Below, in pieces: positions 1 to 9,003 of a stretch of 47,629 nt of DNA. Position 1 is the first letter of the stretch; each line of letters begins with the position of its first letter. Below the pieces are notes generated by a model. The model saw nothing but the letters and a program-made list of their open reading frames with translations. It searched no databases and had not been told where the DNA came from. A program made the position numbers and the translations under genes. This DNA comes from DATEHG01 sp035279705 (GTDB taxonomy: Bacteria; Gemmatimonadota; Gemmatimonadetes; Gemmatimonadales; GWC2-71-9). Location of the stretch: contig DATEHG010000120.1 of the NCBI GenBank assembly GCA_035279705.1, forward strand, positions 1 through 47,629, written 5' to 3'.

Positions 1-2
1 CT

Positions 3-80
3 GGCGGCGCGATGCCGCCGCGCTCGATCGACTCGGCTTTCCGCCTGAACCGGCCCCACGCTGAGGCCTGGAAATCATGA
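3..80 (+). CDS. C-terminal tail of an unidentified protein (partial)
   Basis: Only the last 25 codons are in the window. The frame starting at base 3 ends in a TGA at 78-80 that overlaps the next ATG as ATGA, the usual junction here, and has a high G+C third position. A competing frame (base 2, stop at 62-64) has a lower G+C third position. The tail is too short to assign a family, and the frame choice is tentative. Confidence 0.35.
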   Translation, partial: GGAMPPRSIDSAFRLNRPHAEAWKS

Positions 81-244
81 CACTGCCTCCCGAACTGCTG
101 GAGATCCTGGTCTGCCCCAAGTGCAAGGGGGACCTCGAGTACCGCCGGGATCCGGAACAGCTGGTGTGCCAGACCTGCCGTCTTGTCTACGCCGTGGAGG
201 ACGGCATCCCTATCATGCTGATCGACGAAGCCAAGCCTCTCTGA
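77..244 (+). CDS. Trm112-like small zinc-ribbon protein
   Basis: A 55-residue protein starting MTLPPELLEILVCPKCKG. Two CxxC pairs (Cys13/Cys16 and Cys31/Cys34) would bind one zinc, and the ending around GIPIMLIDEA is typical of the bacterial Trm112/YcaR family. Eukaryotic Trm112 is an obligate partner that stabilises methyltransferases; the bacterial role is poorly defined. The ATG at 77 overlaps the upstream stop (ATGA), and the TGA at 242-244 overlaps the ATG of the next gene, so it is probably translationally coupled to the exchanger fusion. The family call is firm from the Cys spacing; a function in this organism cannot be inferred. Confidence 0.85.
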   Translation: MTLPPELLEILVCPKCKGDLEYRRDPEQLVCQTCRLVYAVEDGIPIMLIDEAKPL

Positions 245-1845
245 TGGCCATCGAGCTCGAGCAACTGGTCGACGCCGCCCGCGCCGAGGCGGTTCGTCTG
301 GGGCATGACTTCGTGGGGACCGAGCATCTCCTGCTCGCCCTGGCCGCGAGTGCCGATGCGGGGGTGGAGCAGGCTTTTTCCGCCGCCGGCCTGGCTCTCG
401 AACCAGTGCGCCGCGGGCTGGAGCAGGCACTCCGCCCCGGGCCGCACCGCGATGAGTCGCTGGAGCGCCCCCTGCGCTCCGGCGCCAGGAAGGTGATCGA
501 CGCAGTCAAGGCTGGCGGCCCGGGTGATACCGCCGCCGCCCTGCTGGCGCACCTGAGCCGCGAGCGCCGCGGGCCCGTGGCGCAGGTGGTGGGGCAGGCC
601 GGGGGCGGGAAGAAGCCCGCGGGTCCGGACAGCGCGCTCACGATTCCCGCCCCTGCATCACCACGACCGGAGAAGAAGGGTCGGAACGGAGGTCGAGGCG
701 AGCGGGCGGAGCGGCCCAGGCGGCCGGCCGAGGCGGCGCGTCCCGAGGTCCGGCCCGTGACGCCGCCGCGCCAGATCCCGCCGAAACGCCGCTTCCGGAT
801 CCGGCCGATCTACTATCTGTTCCTGGCGGTGCCGATCAGCTGGGCGCTGGTCCAGGTCCATGCCTCACCCCTCGCGATCTTCAGCACCGCGTGTCTTGCC
901 GTGCTGCCGCTCGCGGCCGTGATGGGCGAGGCGACCGAACACCTGGCCCATCGCACCGGCCCCGCACTCGGCGGACTGCTCAACGCGACGTTTGGCAATG
1001 CCGCCGAGCTCATCATCGCCATTGTTGCGCTGCAGGCCGGACTGGTGGGGCTGGTCAAGGCCTCGATCACCGGCAGCATTCTCGGCAACCTGCTGCTGAT
1101 CCTCGGGCTATCCTTCATCGCCGGTGGCATCAAGCGCCCGGTCTTCAAGTTCAACCGGGCCACCGCCGGGATGTCCGCCGCCATGCTGATGCTGGCGGTC
1201 ATCGGTCTCGTGATGCCGGCGCTCTTCCATTCGATCCACCCGGAGGCGGCATTCGAAGGCCGGGCGCTCCAGCTCACCGAGATCGTGGCGGTCGTGCTCG
1301 GACTGACCTATCTCGCCTCGCTCTGGTTCTCGTTGCGCAGTCACAAGGCGCTGTTCGTTTCGGAAGAGCACCCCGTCGACGGGCCGGTCTGGGGAGTCTG
1401 GCCGTCGGTGGGAGTGCTGGCGCTCGCCACCGTAGGGGTCGCGGTGGAGTCGGAGATTCTGGTTCACGCCACCCAGGCCGTGGCTGACGGCCTCGGCCTG
1501 ACTCCGGCGTTCCTGGGGCTCATCGTCATTCCGATCATCGGCAATGCGGCCGAACACGCGTCCGCTGTGGTGCTGGCCGGCAAAGGCCAGATCGATATCG
1601 CCCTGCAGATTGCGCTGGGATCGAGCACCCAGGTGGCGCTCTTCGTGGCGCCGCTCCTGGTCGGAGTCGGGCTCCTCGTCGGTCAGCGGATGGACCTGGT
1701 GTTCACCCCCTTCGAGGTGCTGGCCCTGGCGCTCAGCACGCTGGTGGTCGCCATCATTACGCTGGACGGGGAGTCCCACTGGTTCGAAGGGATGCAACTG
1801 CTGGCCGTCTACGGCATTATCGCCGCCGCGGCACTGGTCATTTGA
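244..1845 (+). CDS. Clp N-domain fused to a CaCA-family Ca2+/H+ exchanger
   Basis: A 533-residue protein. I take the ATG at 244, which overlaps the Trm112-like stop (TGATG); this gives MAIELEQLVDAARAEA, a proper start for a Clp N-domain. Residues 1 to about 115 match the ClpA/ClpC N-terminal repeat: repeat 1 has VGTEHLLLAL with Glu27, while repeat 2 is degenerate (GDTAAALLAHL, so TEH has become TAA). A basic, proline-rich linker follows to about residue 182. The rest is a multi-pass cation exchanger with both signature alpha-repeats, FGNAAELIIAI and IIGNAAEHASAV, whose acidic residues carry the transported cation in CAX/ChaA proteins. Ion exchange across the inner membrane is therefore likely, although the ion is not certain. 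The cytosolic Clp domain is unusual for this family. ClpC N-domains bind phosphoarginine and adaptors; a sensing or recruitment role here is inference. I see no frameshift at the join. Confidence 0.85.
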   Translation: MAIELEQLVDAARAEAVRLGHDFVGTEHLLLALAASADAGVEQAFSAAGLALEPVRRGLEQALRPGPHRDESLERPLRSGARKVIDAVKAGGPGDTAAALLAHLSRERRGPVAQVVGQAGGGKKPAGPDSALTIPAPASPRPEKKGRNGGRGERAERPRRPAEAARPEVRPVTPPRQIPPKRRFRIRPIYYLFLAVPISWALVQVHASPLAIFSTACLAVLPLAAVMGEATEHLAHRTGPALGGLLNATFGNAAELIIAIVALQAGLVGLVKASITGSILGNLLLILGLSFIAGGIKRPVFKFNRATAGMSAAMLMLAVIGLVMPALFHSIHPEAAFEGRALQLTEIVAVVLGLTYLASLWFSLRSHKALFVSEEHPVDGPVWGVWPSVGVLALATVGVAVESEILVHATQAVADGLGLTPAFLGLIVIPIIGNAAEHASAVVLAGKGQIDIALQIALGSSTQVALFVAPLLVGVGLLVGQRMDLVFTPFEVLALALSTLVVAIITLDGESHWFEGMQLLAVYGIIAAAALVI

Positions 1846-1903
1846 CTTGGCTGATGAAGGCCCGTAAGTTAGTTATTCACTGATAATTACGAGGAGTGCC
1901 AGG

Positions 1904-2887
1904 GTGCGGACGCGCCCGACGATTCTCTATTACTCGCCGGACGCGCGCACTGTCCCGGATCTGGTCCGCCAATGGGCGGCCGCCAAGGACATTCCCGTCT
2001 CGATTCTCCAGATCCCTGGAGAGGTTCATTCCATTGTCCTCAGGGGCTTCCCCTGCCTGGTTTTCATCGACGGGGATCGCTCCGGCACCGAGGCGCGGGA
2101 TCTGGTCAGGCTGCTCAAGAACGACGCGTTCACCGCGATCAGCCCGGTGATCGTGCTCTCGTCGGAGCATGCCCCGGCCACGGTCGAGGAGTGGTTCGCG
2201 GTCGGAGCCGACGAGGTCGTGACGCGGGTCTTTGCGGAGGCGGAGCAGCGCGCCCGCCTCGAGTCGATCCTGGTCGGTACCGAGCGGGATGTGTCCGTCC
2301 ATCCGTCGACCCGGCTGCCCGGCACCAATGAGATCGAGCGTGAACTGCGGCGGCGCCTCGATTCGGGCGGACTGTTCGCGGTCTGCTACGCCGACCTGGA
2401 TCATTTCAAGGAATTCAACGACCGGTACTCCTACTACGATGGCGACAGGGTCATCTACGTCCTGTCCCGCATCCTGCACGACGTGGTGAAGGGGATCTGC
2501 GGAGCCGAGGGATTCGTGGGGCACATCGGCGGTGATGACTTCATCTGCGTGGTCCCCATCGACCAGGCCAGCCCGGTCAGCACCGAAGTGCTCGATGTGT
2601 TCGACACCCTGATCCCGCTGCAGTACAATGAGCAGGACCGGCGCGCCGGATATTTCTTCGGCAAGGACCGCCGGGGTCAGCTGCACCGGGTCCCGTTGAT
2701 GACGCTGTCGATCGGTATCGTGACCAACCGGCATCGGCGGTTTACCCATCCGGCCCAGGTGAGCGAGCTGGCCACCGAGATGAAGAGCTACGCGAAGACG
2801 CTGCCCGGATCGGTGTTCGTCGTCGATCGCCGGCAGCCGCACGATGGAGAAGAACCGGGCGCCACGCGCACCGCGAATCCCCGTTGA
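1904..2887 (+). CDS. degenerate receiver plus GGDEF-like (GGDDF) domain protein
   Basis: A 327-residue protein with a GTG start preceded by GAGGAG at 1891-1896. The first 120 or so residues have an alpha/beta receiver-like pattern but lack the acidic pair after strand 1 and the conserved lysine; an Asp in CLVFIDGDR could be the remaining phospho-site. Residues about 145-310 resemble a diguanylate cyclase domain: YADLDHFKEFNDRY keeps the metal and substrate residues, and the signature reads HIGGDDF, with Asp where the fourth position is normally Glu. It may be a weak cyclase, a GTP or c-di-GMP binding sensor, or inactive. There is no transmembrane segment. It precedes the zinc-ribbon gene with a 10-base gap and is probably co-transcribed. 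Confidence 0.75.
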   Translation: MRTRPTILYYSPDARTVPDLVRQWAAAKDIPVSILQIPGEVHSIVLRGFPCLVFIDGDRSGTEARDLVRLLKNDAFTAISPVIVLSSEHAPATVEEWFAVGADEVVTRVFAEAEQRARLESILVGTERDVSVHPSTRLPGTNEIERELRRRLDSGGLFAVCYADLDHFKEFNDRYSYYDGDRVIYVLSRILHDVVKGICGAEGFVGHIGGDDFICVVPIDQASPVSTEVLDVFDTLIPLQYNEQDRRAGYFFGKDRRGQLHRVPLMTLSIGIVTNRHRRFTHPAQVSELATEMKSYAKTLPGSVFVVDRRQPHDGEEPGATRTANPR

Positions 2888-2897
2888 GGATCGGCCG

Positions 2898-3731
2898 ATG
2901 AACGTTACCTGCCCCGGCTGTGCCACAGTCTACAGGGTGGATCCCGCCAAAGTGCCGGCGGCGGGTGTCCGGGCCCGCTGCCAGGTCTGTTCCTCGGTCT
3001 TTGCGGTGCGCAAGACGGCGGAAATGGAAAGCGCTGCCCGCACCACCAGCAGCGAGCCTGCGACCCTCGTTCGTCCGGTGGTTGCCCGGCCGGCACCAGT
3101 CTCCGAGCCACCGCAGGCACCGGCGCCGGTGGTGGCCATGCCCGTGGCGCCGCCGCCCCGTCCGCCCGAGCCGCCTCCGCGCGCTCCAGCACCCCTGCCG
3201 CGGGCCCCCGAACCGGTGACCGAGCCGGCGATCCCGGTGCCTTCATTCGGCGCCGATCTGCCTCCGAGTTCCCCGGCGCCGAGAACCACCGAGCCGCGGA
3301 TCGCGCAGCCGACCGCCGCTGCCGCGCCTGCGGCGGCACCCTCCCCGCGACCTCCAGTCTCTCCGGTGCGGCCCACCATGCCGCCACCGTCGCCATTCCC
3401 GCCCGGCGGGCCTGGACCGGCCAGGCCGACGGTTCCAGCGGGTGGAGCACCGGCCGTGCAGACCCGGCCGGCCAACCCGTTCATGAATCAGGATCCGAAC
3501 CAGAAAGCCCGCCGGCTGGCCAGGGCACTGATTTCGGACCTCGCCGTCTACTTCCCGGACCGCCGCAAGAAGGCGCTGGCCGGCGGGACGCTCAAGGCCG
3601 AATTCGAGGAGGAAATCCGCAAGAGCTGGGAGGAATACACCGAGCAGGTCGGCAAGTCGCTGGCCGAATCCACGACGCACTTCACGGACGCGCTCAACGA
3701 GATCCTGGCCAGCGGGCAGAAGGTCTTCTGA
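2898..3731 (+). CDS. MJ0042-type zinc-ribbon protein with proline-rich linker
   Basis: A 277-residue protein. The ATG at 2898 follows a GAGGA at 2886-2890 and gives MNVTCPGCATVYRVDP, the classic MJ0042 zinc-ribbon start; a second pair, CQVC, follows, so four cysteines lie within the first 35 residues. Residues about 55-195 are a low-complexity Pro/Ala linker. The last 75 residues form a charged helical domain (ARRLARALISDLAVYFPDRR) that I do not recognise by name. Proteins of this layout are common in delta-proteobacteria and Gemmatimonadota and are generally unstudied. No membrane segment is visible, and the function is unknown. Confidence 0.75.
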   Translation: MNVTCPGCATVYRVDPAKVPAAGVRARCQVCSSVFAVRKTAEMESAARTTSSEPATLVRPVVARPAPVSEPPQAPAPVVAMPVAPPPRPPEPPPRAPAPLPRAPEPVTEPAIPVPSFGADLPPSSPAPRTTEPRIAQPTAAAAPAAAPSPRPPVSPVRPTMPPPSPFPPGGPGPARPTVPAGGAPAVQTRPANPFMNQDPNQKARRLARALISDLAVYFPDRRKKALAGGTLKAEFEEEIRKSWEEYTEQVGKSLAESTTHFTDALNEILASGQKVF

Positions 3732-3753
3732 CCGACGGGGAACACGGGGCGGG

Positions 3754-3788
3754 GAACGGGGAACGGGTTCTTTCTCCGTTCCCCGTTC
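3754..3788 (+). repeat. 13-bp inverted repeat built on GGGGAAC units
   Basis: The arms 3754-3766 and 3776-3788 are perfect reverse complements of 13 bases with a 9-base loop. The left arm belongs to a run containing three GGGGAAC units (3737, 3751, 3758). There is no clean T-tract after it. It lies between the zinc-ribbon gene and prfB and may terminate or stabilise the upstream transcript; a dispersed repeat element is also possible. Confidence 0.6.
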
Positions 3789-3837
3789 GGCGTTGATCCC
3801 CTCTATATTTTGCGCCAGACTTCATCCCGGAACCATC

Positions 3838-4938
<1,101 letters not shown>

Positions 4939-4942
<4 letters not shown>

Positions 4943-6453
4943 GCAACGAGGAGCGTTCGTTCGTCGAGGAGGCTCGGCGGGCCAAGCTGGGGGAACTGAC
5001 CGCCCTCGGGGTCCGGCCCTTTGCCTACCGGTTCGACCGGACGCATACCTCCGCCGAGGCGTTGGCTGCCTACCAGGATGCGATGGGGGATGACGGACCC
5101 CGCGTCGTGGTGGCGGGGCGGATCGCGGCCTGGCGTCCCAAGGGCAAGGTCATCTTCGGCCACATCGAGGATGCCCACGGCCGGATCCAGGTCTACCTCC
5201 GCCGCGATGCGGTGGGGGAGGATGCCTGGCGCGTGATCGAGCTGCTCGACCTGGATGACCATGTCGGCGTCACGGGACATCTGATGCGGACGCGGGCCGG
5301 GGAGATCACGGTTCGCGGAGGCACGGTCCAGCTGCTGGCCAAGTCGCTGCGTCCGCTGCCGCGGGGGAAGACACAGATTCAGGAGGACGGCAGCGAAATC
5401 ACCTACGGGGGTCTGCAGGATCCCGAGGTGCGCTACCGCCAGCGCTACGCCGATCTGGCCGTCCACGCCGACATCCGGGCGGTATTCCAGCTGCGGGCCC
5501 GGGTCGTGCGCTTCATCCGCGACTTCCTGGACGGCCGGGGCTATCTCGAAGTGGAAACGCCCATCCTGCAGCCGCTCTACGGGGGCGCCGCGGCGCGCCC
5601 CTTCGTCACGCACCACAATTCCCTCGACATGCGGTTGTTCCTGCGGATTGCCGACGAGCTCTATCTCAAGCGGCTGATCGTCGGAGGCCTCGAGCGGGTC
5701 TACGAAATCGGCCACGACTTCCGCAACGAGGGGATGGACCGGAGCCACAATCCGGAATTCACCATGCTCGAGTGCTACCAGGCCTACGGCGACTATACCG
5801 AGATGATGGAGTTGACGGAGTCGATGGTTGCCGGCGTGTTCCGGGAGTGTGCCGGGGGTACCCGCGTGACCCGGCAGGGCGTCGAACTCGACTTCACGCC
5901 GCCATGGCCCCGGCTCAAGTTCGTCGAGGCGGTGCAGCGCTGGGCTGGGCTCGACCTCAAGGTCGCCACCGAGCGGGACCTGCGGGGGGCGCTGATCCGT
6001 GCCGGTGCCGAAGCCGGCGACGTGGAGAAGTTGTCGGGCGGCCGGCTCCAGGACGAGGTGTTCAAGACCTTTGTCGAGCCCAGGCTGGTCCAGCCGACGT
6101 TCATCGTGGACTATCCCAAGCCGCTCTCACCGCTGGCCAAGGAGCACCGGGACGATCCCTGGCTCACCGAGCGGTTCGAGCTCTTCGTCATGGGCCGGGA
6201 GCTGGCCAACGCCTTTTCCGAATTGAACGATCCCGACGACCAGCGGGGCCGCTTCGAGGACCAGGGGCGTCAGCGTGAGGCCGGAGACGATGAGGCCCAG
6301 CAGTACGACGCGGACTACATCCGGGCCCTCGAGTACGGCATGCCCCCCACCGGCGGGCTGGGGATGGGCATCGACCGCCTTCTCATGCTGGTGGCGGATC
6401 AGCCTTCGATCCGGGATGTCATCCTCTTTCCCGCCATGCGGCCGGAAAGTTGA
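4939..6453 (+). CDS. lysS: lysyl-tRNA synthetase, class II
   Basis: A 504-residue protein with a GTG start overlapping the prfB stop (GTGA). It charges tRNA-Lys with lysine in the cytosol. Residues about 50-145 form the OB-fold anticodon-binding domain (VVVAGRIAAWRPKGKVIFGH). The catalytic domain has motif 2 (DFRNEGMDRSHNPEFTMLE) and motif 3 (GLGMGIDRLLMLVADQPSIR) of class II synthetases, ending FPAMRPES as is usual for LysS. Length is normal. It follows prfB directly, as in several other phyla, and its TGA overlaps the TTG proposed for the downstream exporter permease. Confidence 0.95.
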
Positions 6454-7781
6454 AACCGGCGGGGCAGGGAGGCCCTGAAGGACTTCCTGCCGGTCGCAGG
6501 GGAGCTGGCTGGCGCAGCCTCCTTCGATGGCCCAGTCGCCTGGAGCGGAGCATCGCCGTCCGCTACCTGCAGACCCGCAAGGCCTCCCGGCAGCTCTCGC
6601 TGAATACGCTCATCTCGGTCGGCGGGGTCGCAGTCGGGACGATGGCGCTGATCGTCGTGCTCGGCGTCATGAACGGGCTGCGGGACGATCTGCGTGAGCG
6701 GATCCTGGTGGCCAATCCGCATTTGCGTGTGCTCACCTTCGGCGCCGGGCTCCGGCTGGACGACTGGCAGCGGGTGCGTGAGGAAGTCCTCAAGGACAAG
6801 GATGTCCTGGCGGTGGCGCCGGAGGTGCTCACCGCCTCGCTCATTTCGGCCGGCCACGATTTTTCCGACGGCGTCCACATCCTCGGCTTCGACCCCGACA
6901 CCGGGACGATGTCCGTGACTTCGCTGCCGCAGAGCATCACCAAGGGCGACCTCTCCTTCCGGACTACCCAGAACGATGTGGATGGCGGCATTCTGCTGGG
7001 GCGCCGGCTGGCCAACCGGCTGTCCGTCTTTCCTGGGGATGTGGTCACCCTTGCCTCCCCGGGCGAGACCAAGGTGAATTCCGCGCTGGGAGTCGCCGTT
7101 CCCCAGTACTGGCACTTTGAAGTGACCGGACTGTTCGATACCGGGATGTACCAGTACGACAACGAATTCGTGGTGCTGCCCCGCGCCATCGCGCAGAAGT
7201 TCGCCGGGCTCGGTGATGCGGTCTCCGGGCTTGCCGTGCGGCTCCGCGACCCGTGGAAGGCTCCCGAGGTGGGGCGCCGTCTCGATGACCAGCTGGGATA
7301 CCCCTATCGGACGCTTGACTGGCAGACCCAGAACGCCACCCTGTTCAGCGCGCTCAAGCTCGAGAAGCTCGCCATGGGGCTGATCATCTTCTTCATCATG
7401 GTGGTGGCCGCGTTCAACATCGTGGGTACCCTGATCATGGTGGTGGCGGACAAGACGCGGGAGATCGGAATCCTCCAGGCCATGGGGCTGACCCGCGCGG
7501 GGATCGTCCGCATCTTTATGATTCAGGGCACGATCATCGGGTTTGTCGGCGTCGCGATCGGGCTGGCGGTCGGGATGCTGGTGTCCTGGGGCATCGACCG
7601 GGGGCACTGGATCAGAATCGATCCGGCGGTCTACTTCATCGATCACCTGCCGGTGCAGATCGAGCTGCTCGATGTGGCCGTCGTCGTGCTCGCCGGGCTG
7701 GTGCTGGCCCTGGTAGCCACGGTGCATCCGGCCCGGACCGCTGCGCGACTCACCCCGGTGGAAGCGATCCGGCACGAATGA
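6450..7781 (+). CDS. lipoprotein-releasing ABC permease (LolC/LolE/LolF type)
   Basis: A 443-residue inner-membrane permease of the exporter that extracts outer-membrane lipoproteins and hands them to LolA. After an unusual 33-residue leader comes the family N-terminus LERSIAVRYLQTRKASRQLSLNTLISVGGVAVG-like region with TM1, a large periplasmic domain (about 75-300), then three C-terminal TM segments with the FtsX-like signature (IVGTLIMVVADKTREIGILQ, AMGLTRAGIVRIFMIQG). The start is uncertain: the only in-frame initiation codon near the lysS stop is TTG at 6450; a CTG nearer the family start is the alternative. Only one permease gene is next to the ATPase, so a homodimeric LolF-type exporter is possible. 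It overlaps lolD by ATGA. Confidence 0.88.
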   Translation: MKPAGQGGPEGLPAGRRGAGWRSLLRWPSRLERSIAVRYLQTRKASRQLSLNTLISVGGVAVGTMALIVVLGVMNGLRDDLRERILVANPHLRVLTFGAGLRLDDWQRVREEVLKDKDVLAVAPEVLTASLISAGHDFSDGVHILGFDPDTGTMSVTSLPQSITKGDLSFRTTQNDVDGGILLGRRLANRLSVFPGDVVTLASPGETKVNSALGVAVPQYWHFEVTGLFDTGMYQYDNEFVVLPRAIAQKFAGLGDAVSGLAVRLRDPWKAPEVGRRLDDQLGYPYRTLDWQTQNATLFSALKLEKLAMGLIIFFIMVVAAFNIVGTLIMVVADKTREIGILQAMGLTRAGIVRIFMIQGTIIGFVGVAIGLAVGMLVSWGIDRGHWIRIDPAVYFIDHLPVQIELLDVAVVVLAGLVLALVATVHPARTAARLTPVEAIRHE

Positions 7782-8479
7782 CCGTCGCCCTCCGTGCCGA
7801 GCAGCTGTGCAAGGTGTATGAAGGGGGGGACGGCCAGCCGCTCGAGATCCTGAACGGGCTGGACCTCGAGGTTGGCCGCGGCGAGTTCGTGGCCATCGTC
7901 GGCGCCAGCGGGGCGGGGAAGAGCACCCTGCTGCACCTTCTCGGGGCGCTCGATCCACCCACCAGCGGGCAGGTCTCTCTCGACGGAACCCGCTACGAGG
8001 GGGCCAGCGATGAGACCCTGGCGGAGATACGGAACCGGAAGCTCGGATTCGTGTTCCAGTTTCATCACCTCCTGAGAGAATTTTCGGCGCTGGAAAACGT
8101 GATGCTGCCCCTGCAGATCGCCGGTATGGCCGAGGCCGAAACCCGGGAGCGGGCCACCCGCCTGCTCGACGCGGTGGGGTTGAGCGCGCGGCTGAGTCAC
8201 CGTCCGGCGCAGCTCTCCGGCGGGGAGCAGCAGCGGGTGGCCGTGGCGCGCGCACTGGTCCACGATCCGGTGGTGGTGCTGGCCGATGAGCCCTCGGGGA
8301 ACCTCGATCACGCCAACGGGCAGCGGCTCCACGAGCTCTTCGCAGGGCTGGCATCCCGGTTCAATACGTCGGTCGTGGCGGTGACCCACAACCGGGCGCT
8401 GGCGGAGCGGGCCGATCGCATCCTCGGCCTCGAAGGGGGCCGGCTGCATCCCCTGGCGGGACCGGAGTCGATGCCGTGA
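7778..8479 (+). CDS. lolD: lipoprotein-releasing system ATP-binding protein
   Basis: A 233-residue ABC ATPase that powers lipoprotein release at the inner membrane. Walker A is GASGAGKST (residues about 48-56), the signature is LSGGEQQRVAVARAL, Walker B is VVVLADEPSGNLD, and an H-loop is present (AVTHNRALA). The NLD triplet and gene context separate LolD from other MacB-type ATPases only moderately well. It is translationally coupled at both ends: ATGA with the permease upstream and GTGA with mcsA downstream. Confidence 0.92.
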   Translation: MTVALRAEQLCKVYEGGDGQPLEILNGLDLEVGRGEFVAIVGASGAGKSTLLHLLGALDPPTSGQVSLDGTRYEGASDETLAEIRNRKLGFVFQFHHLLREFSALENVMLPLQIAGMAEAETRERATRLLDAVGLSARLSHRPAQLSGGEQQRVAVARALVHDPVVVLADEPSGNLDHANGQRLHELFAGLASRFNTSVVAVTHNRALAERADRILGLEGGRLHPLAGPESMP

Positions 8480-9003
8480 GCACCCCGACGATGTGCACCA
8501 ATTGCGGTGAGCGCGAAGCGGTGGTGCAGCTGACCCAGATCGCCAACGATCAGGTGGTGCATCTCCATCTCTGCGAGCGCTGCGCTGCGGAGAAAGGTGT
8601 GGAGACCACCGGCAGCCTGAGCAAGACGCCGATCGGCACCTTCCTCGCCAGCATGGGCCCGGCGGCCCTGGCCGGCGGTGAAGAGATCGCACCGGTGCAG
8701 ATCAACTGCTCGACCTGCGGCGCCACCATCGCGGATTTCAAGGCCACCGGCCGCCTGGGGTGTCCCGATTGCTGGCATTCGTTCGAGCGCCCGCTCCGCG
8801 AGCTGGTCCGCCGGCTGCACGGCTCGAGCCGTCATGTGGGCCGGCGCTCGACACCGACCGGTCCCGGCACCCATACCGGAGCCGGCGTCCGTCGCGAGGG
8901 CCCCACGGCCGCCGATGTGCGGGCGCAGCTCAGGCTTGCCGTCGAGGCCGAGGACTTCGAACTCGCCGCCGAGCTGCGGGACAGGCTCAAGGGGCTGGAA
9001 TGA
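8476..9003 (+). CDS. mcsA: McsA, zinc-finger activator of arginine kinase McsB
   Basis: A 175-residue protein with a GTG start overlapping the lolD stop. Four CxxC pairs are visible (MCTNC near residue 7, CERC, CSTC, CPDC), the double zinc-finger pattern of McsA, and the C-terminus is a UVR motif (DVRAQLRLAVEAEDFELAAE). In Bacillus, McsA binds and activates McsB and assists ClpC. The central stretch SSRHVGRRSTPTGPGTHTG is a flexible linker. The ATG of mcsB overlaps its stop, so the pair is coupled. Confidence 0.92.
   Translation: MSTPTMCTNCGEREAVVQLTQIANDQVVHLHLCERCAAEKGVETTGSLSKTPIGTFLASMGPAALAGGEEIAPVQINCSTCGATIADFKATGRLGCPDCWHSFERPLRELVRRLHGSSRHVGRRSTPTGPGTHTGAGVRREGPTAADVRAQLRLAVEAEDFELAAELRDRLKGLE

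Noticed and set aside
3150..3480. Proline/alanine-rich low-complexity stretch suggestive of a repeat array
   Set aside because: It is the linker of the zinc-ribbon protein and has no regular repeat unit.
3793..3809. TTGATC and TATATT before prfB as a promoter
   Set aside because: The two hexamers are only 5 bases apart, too close for one promoter; TATATT alone could be a -10 but there is no supporting -35.
6399..8354. Minus-strand open frame of 651 codons across the Lol genes
   Set aside because: Antisense shadow with low-complexity Arg/Pro/His content and no recognisable domain.
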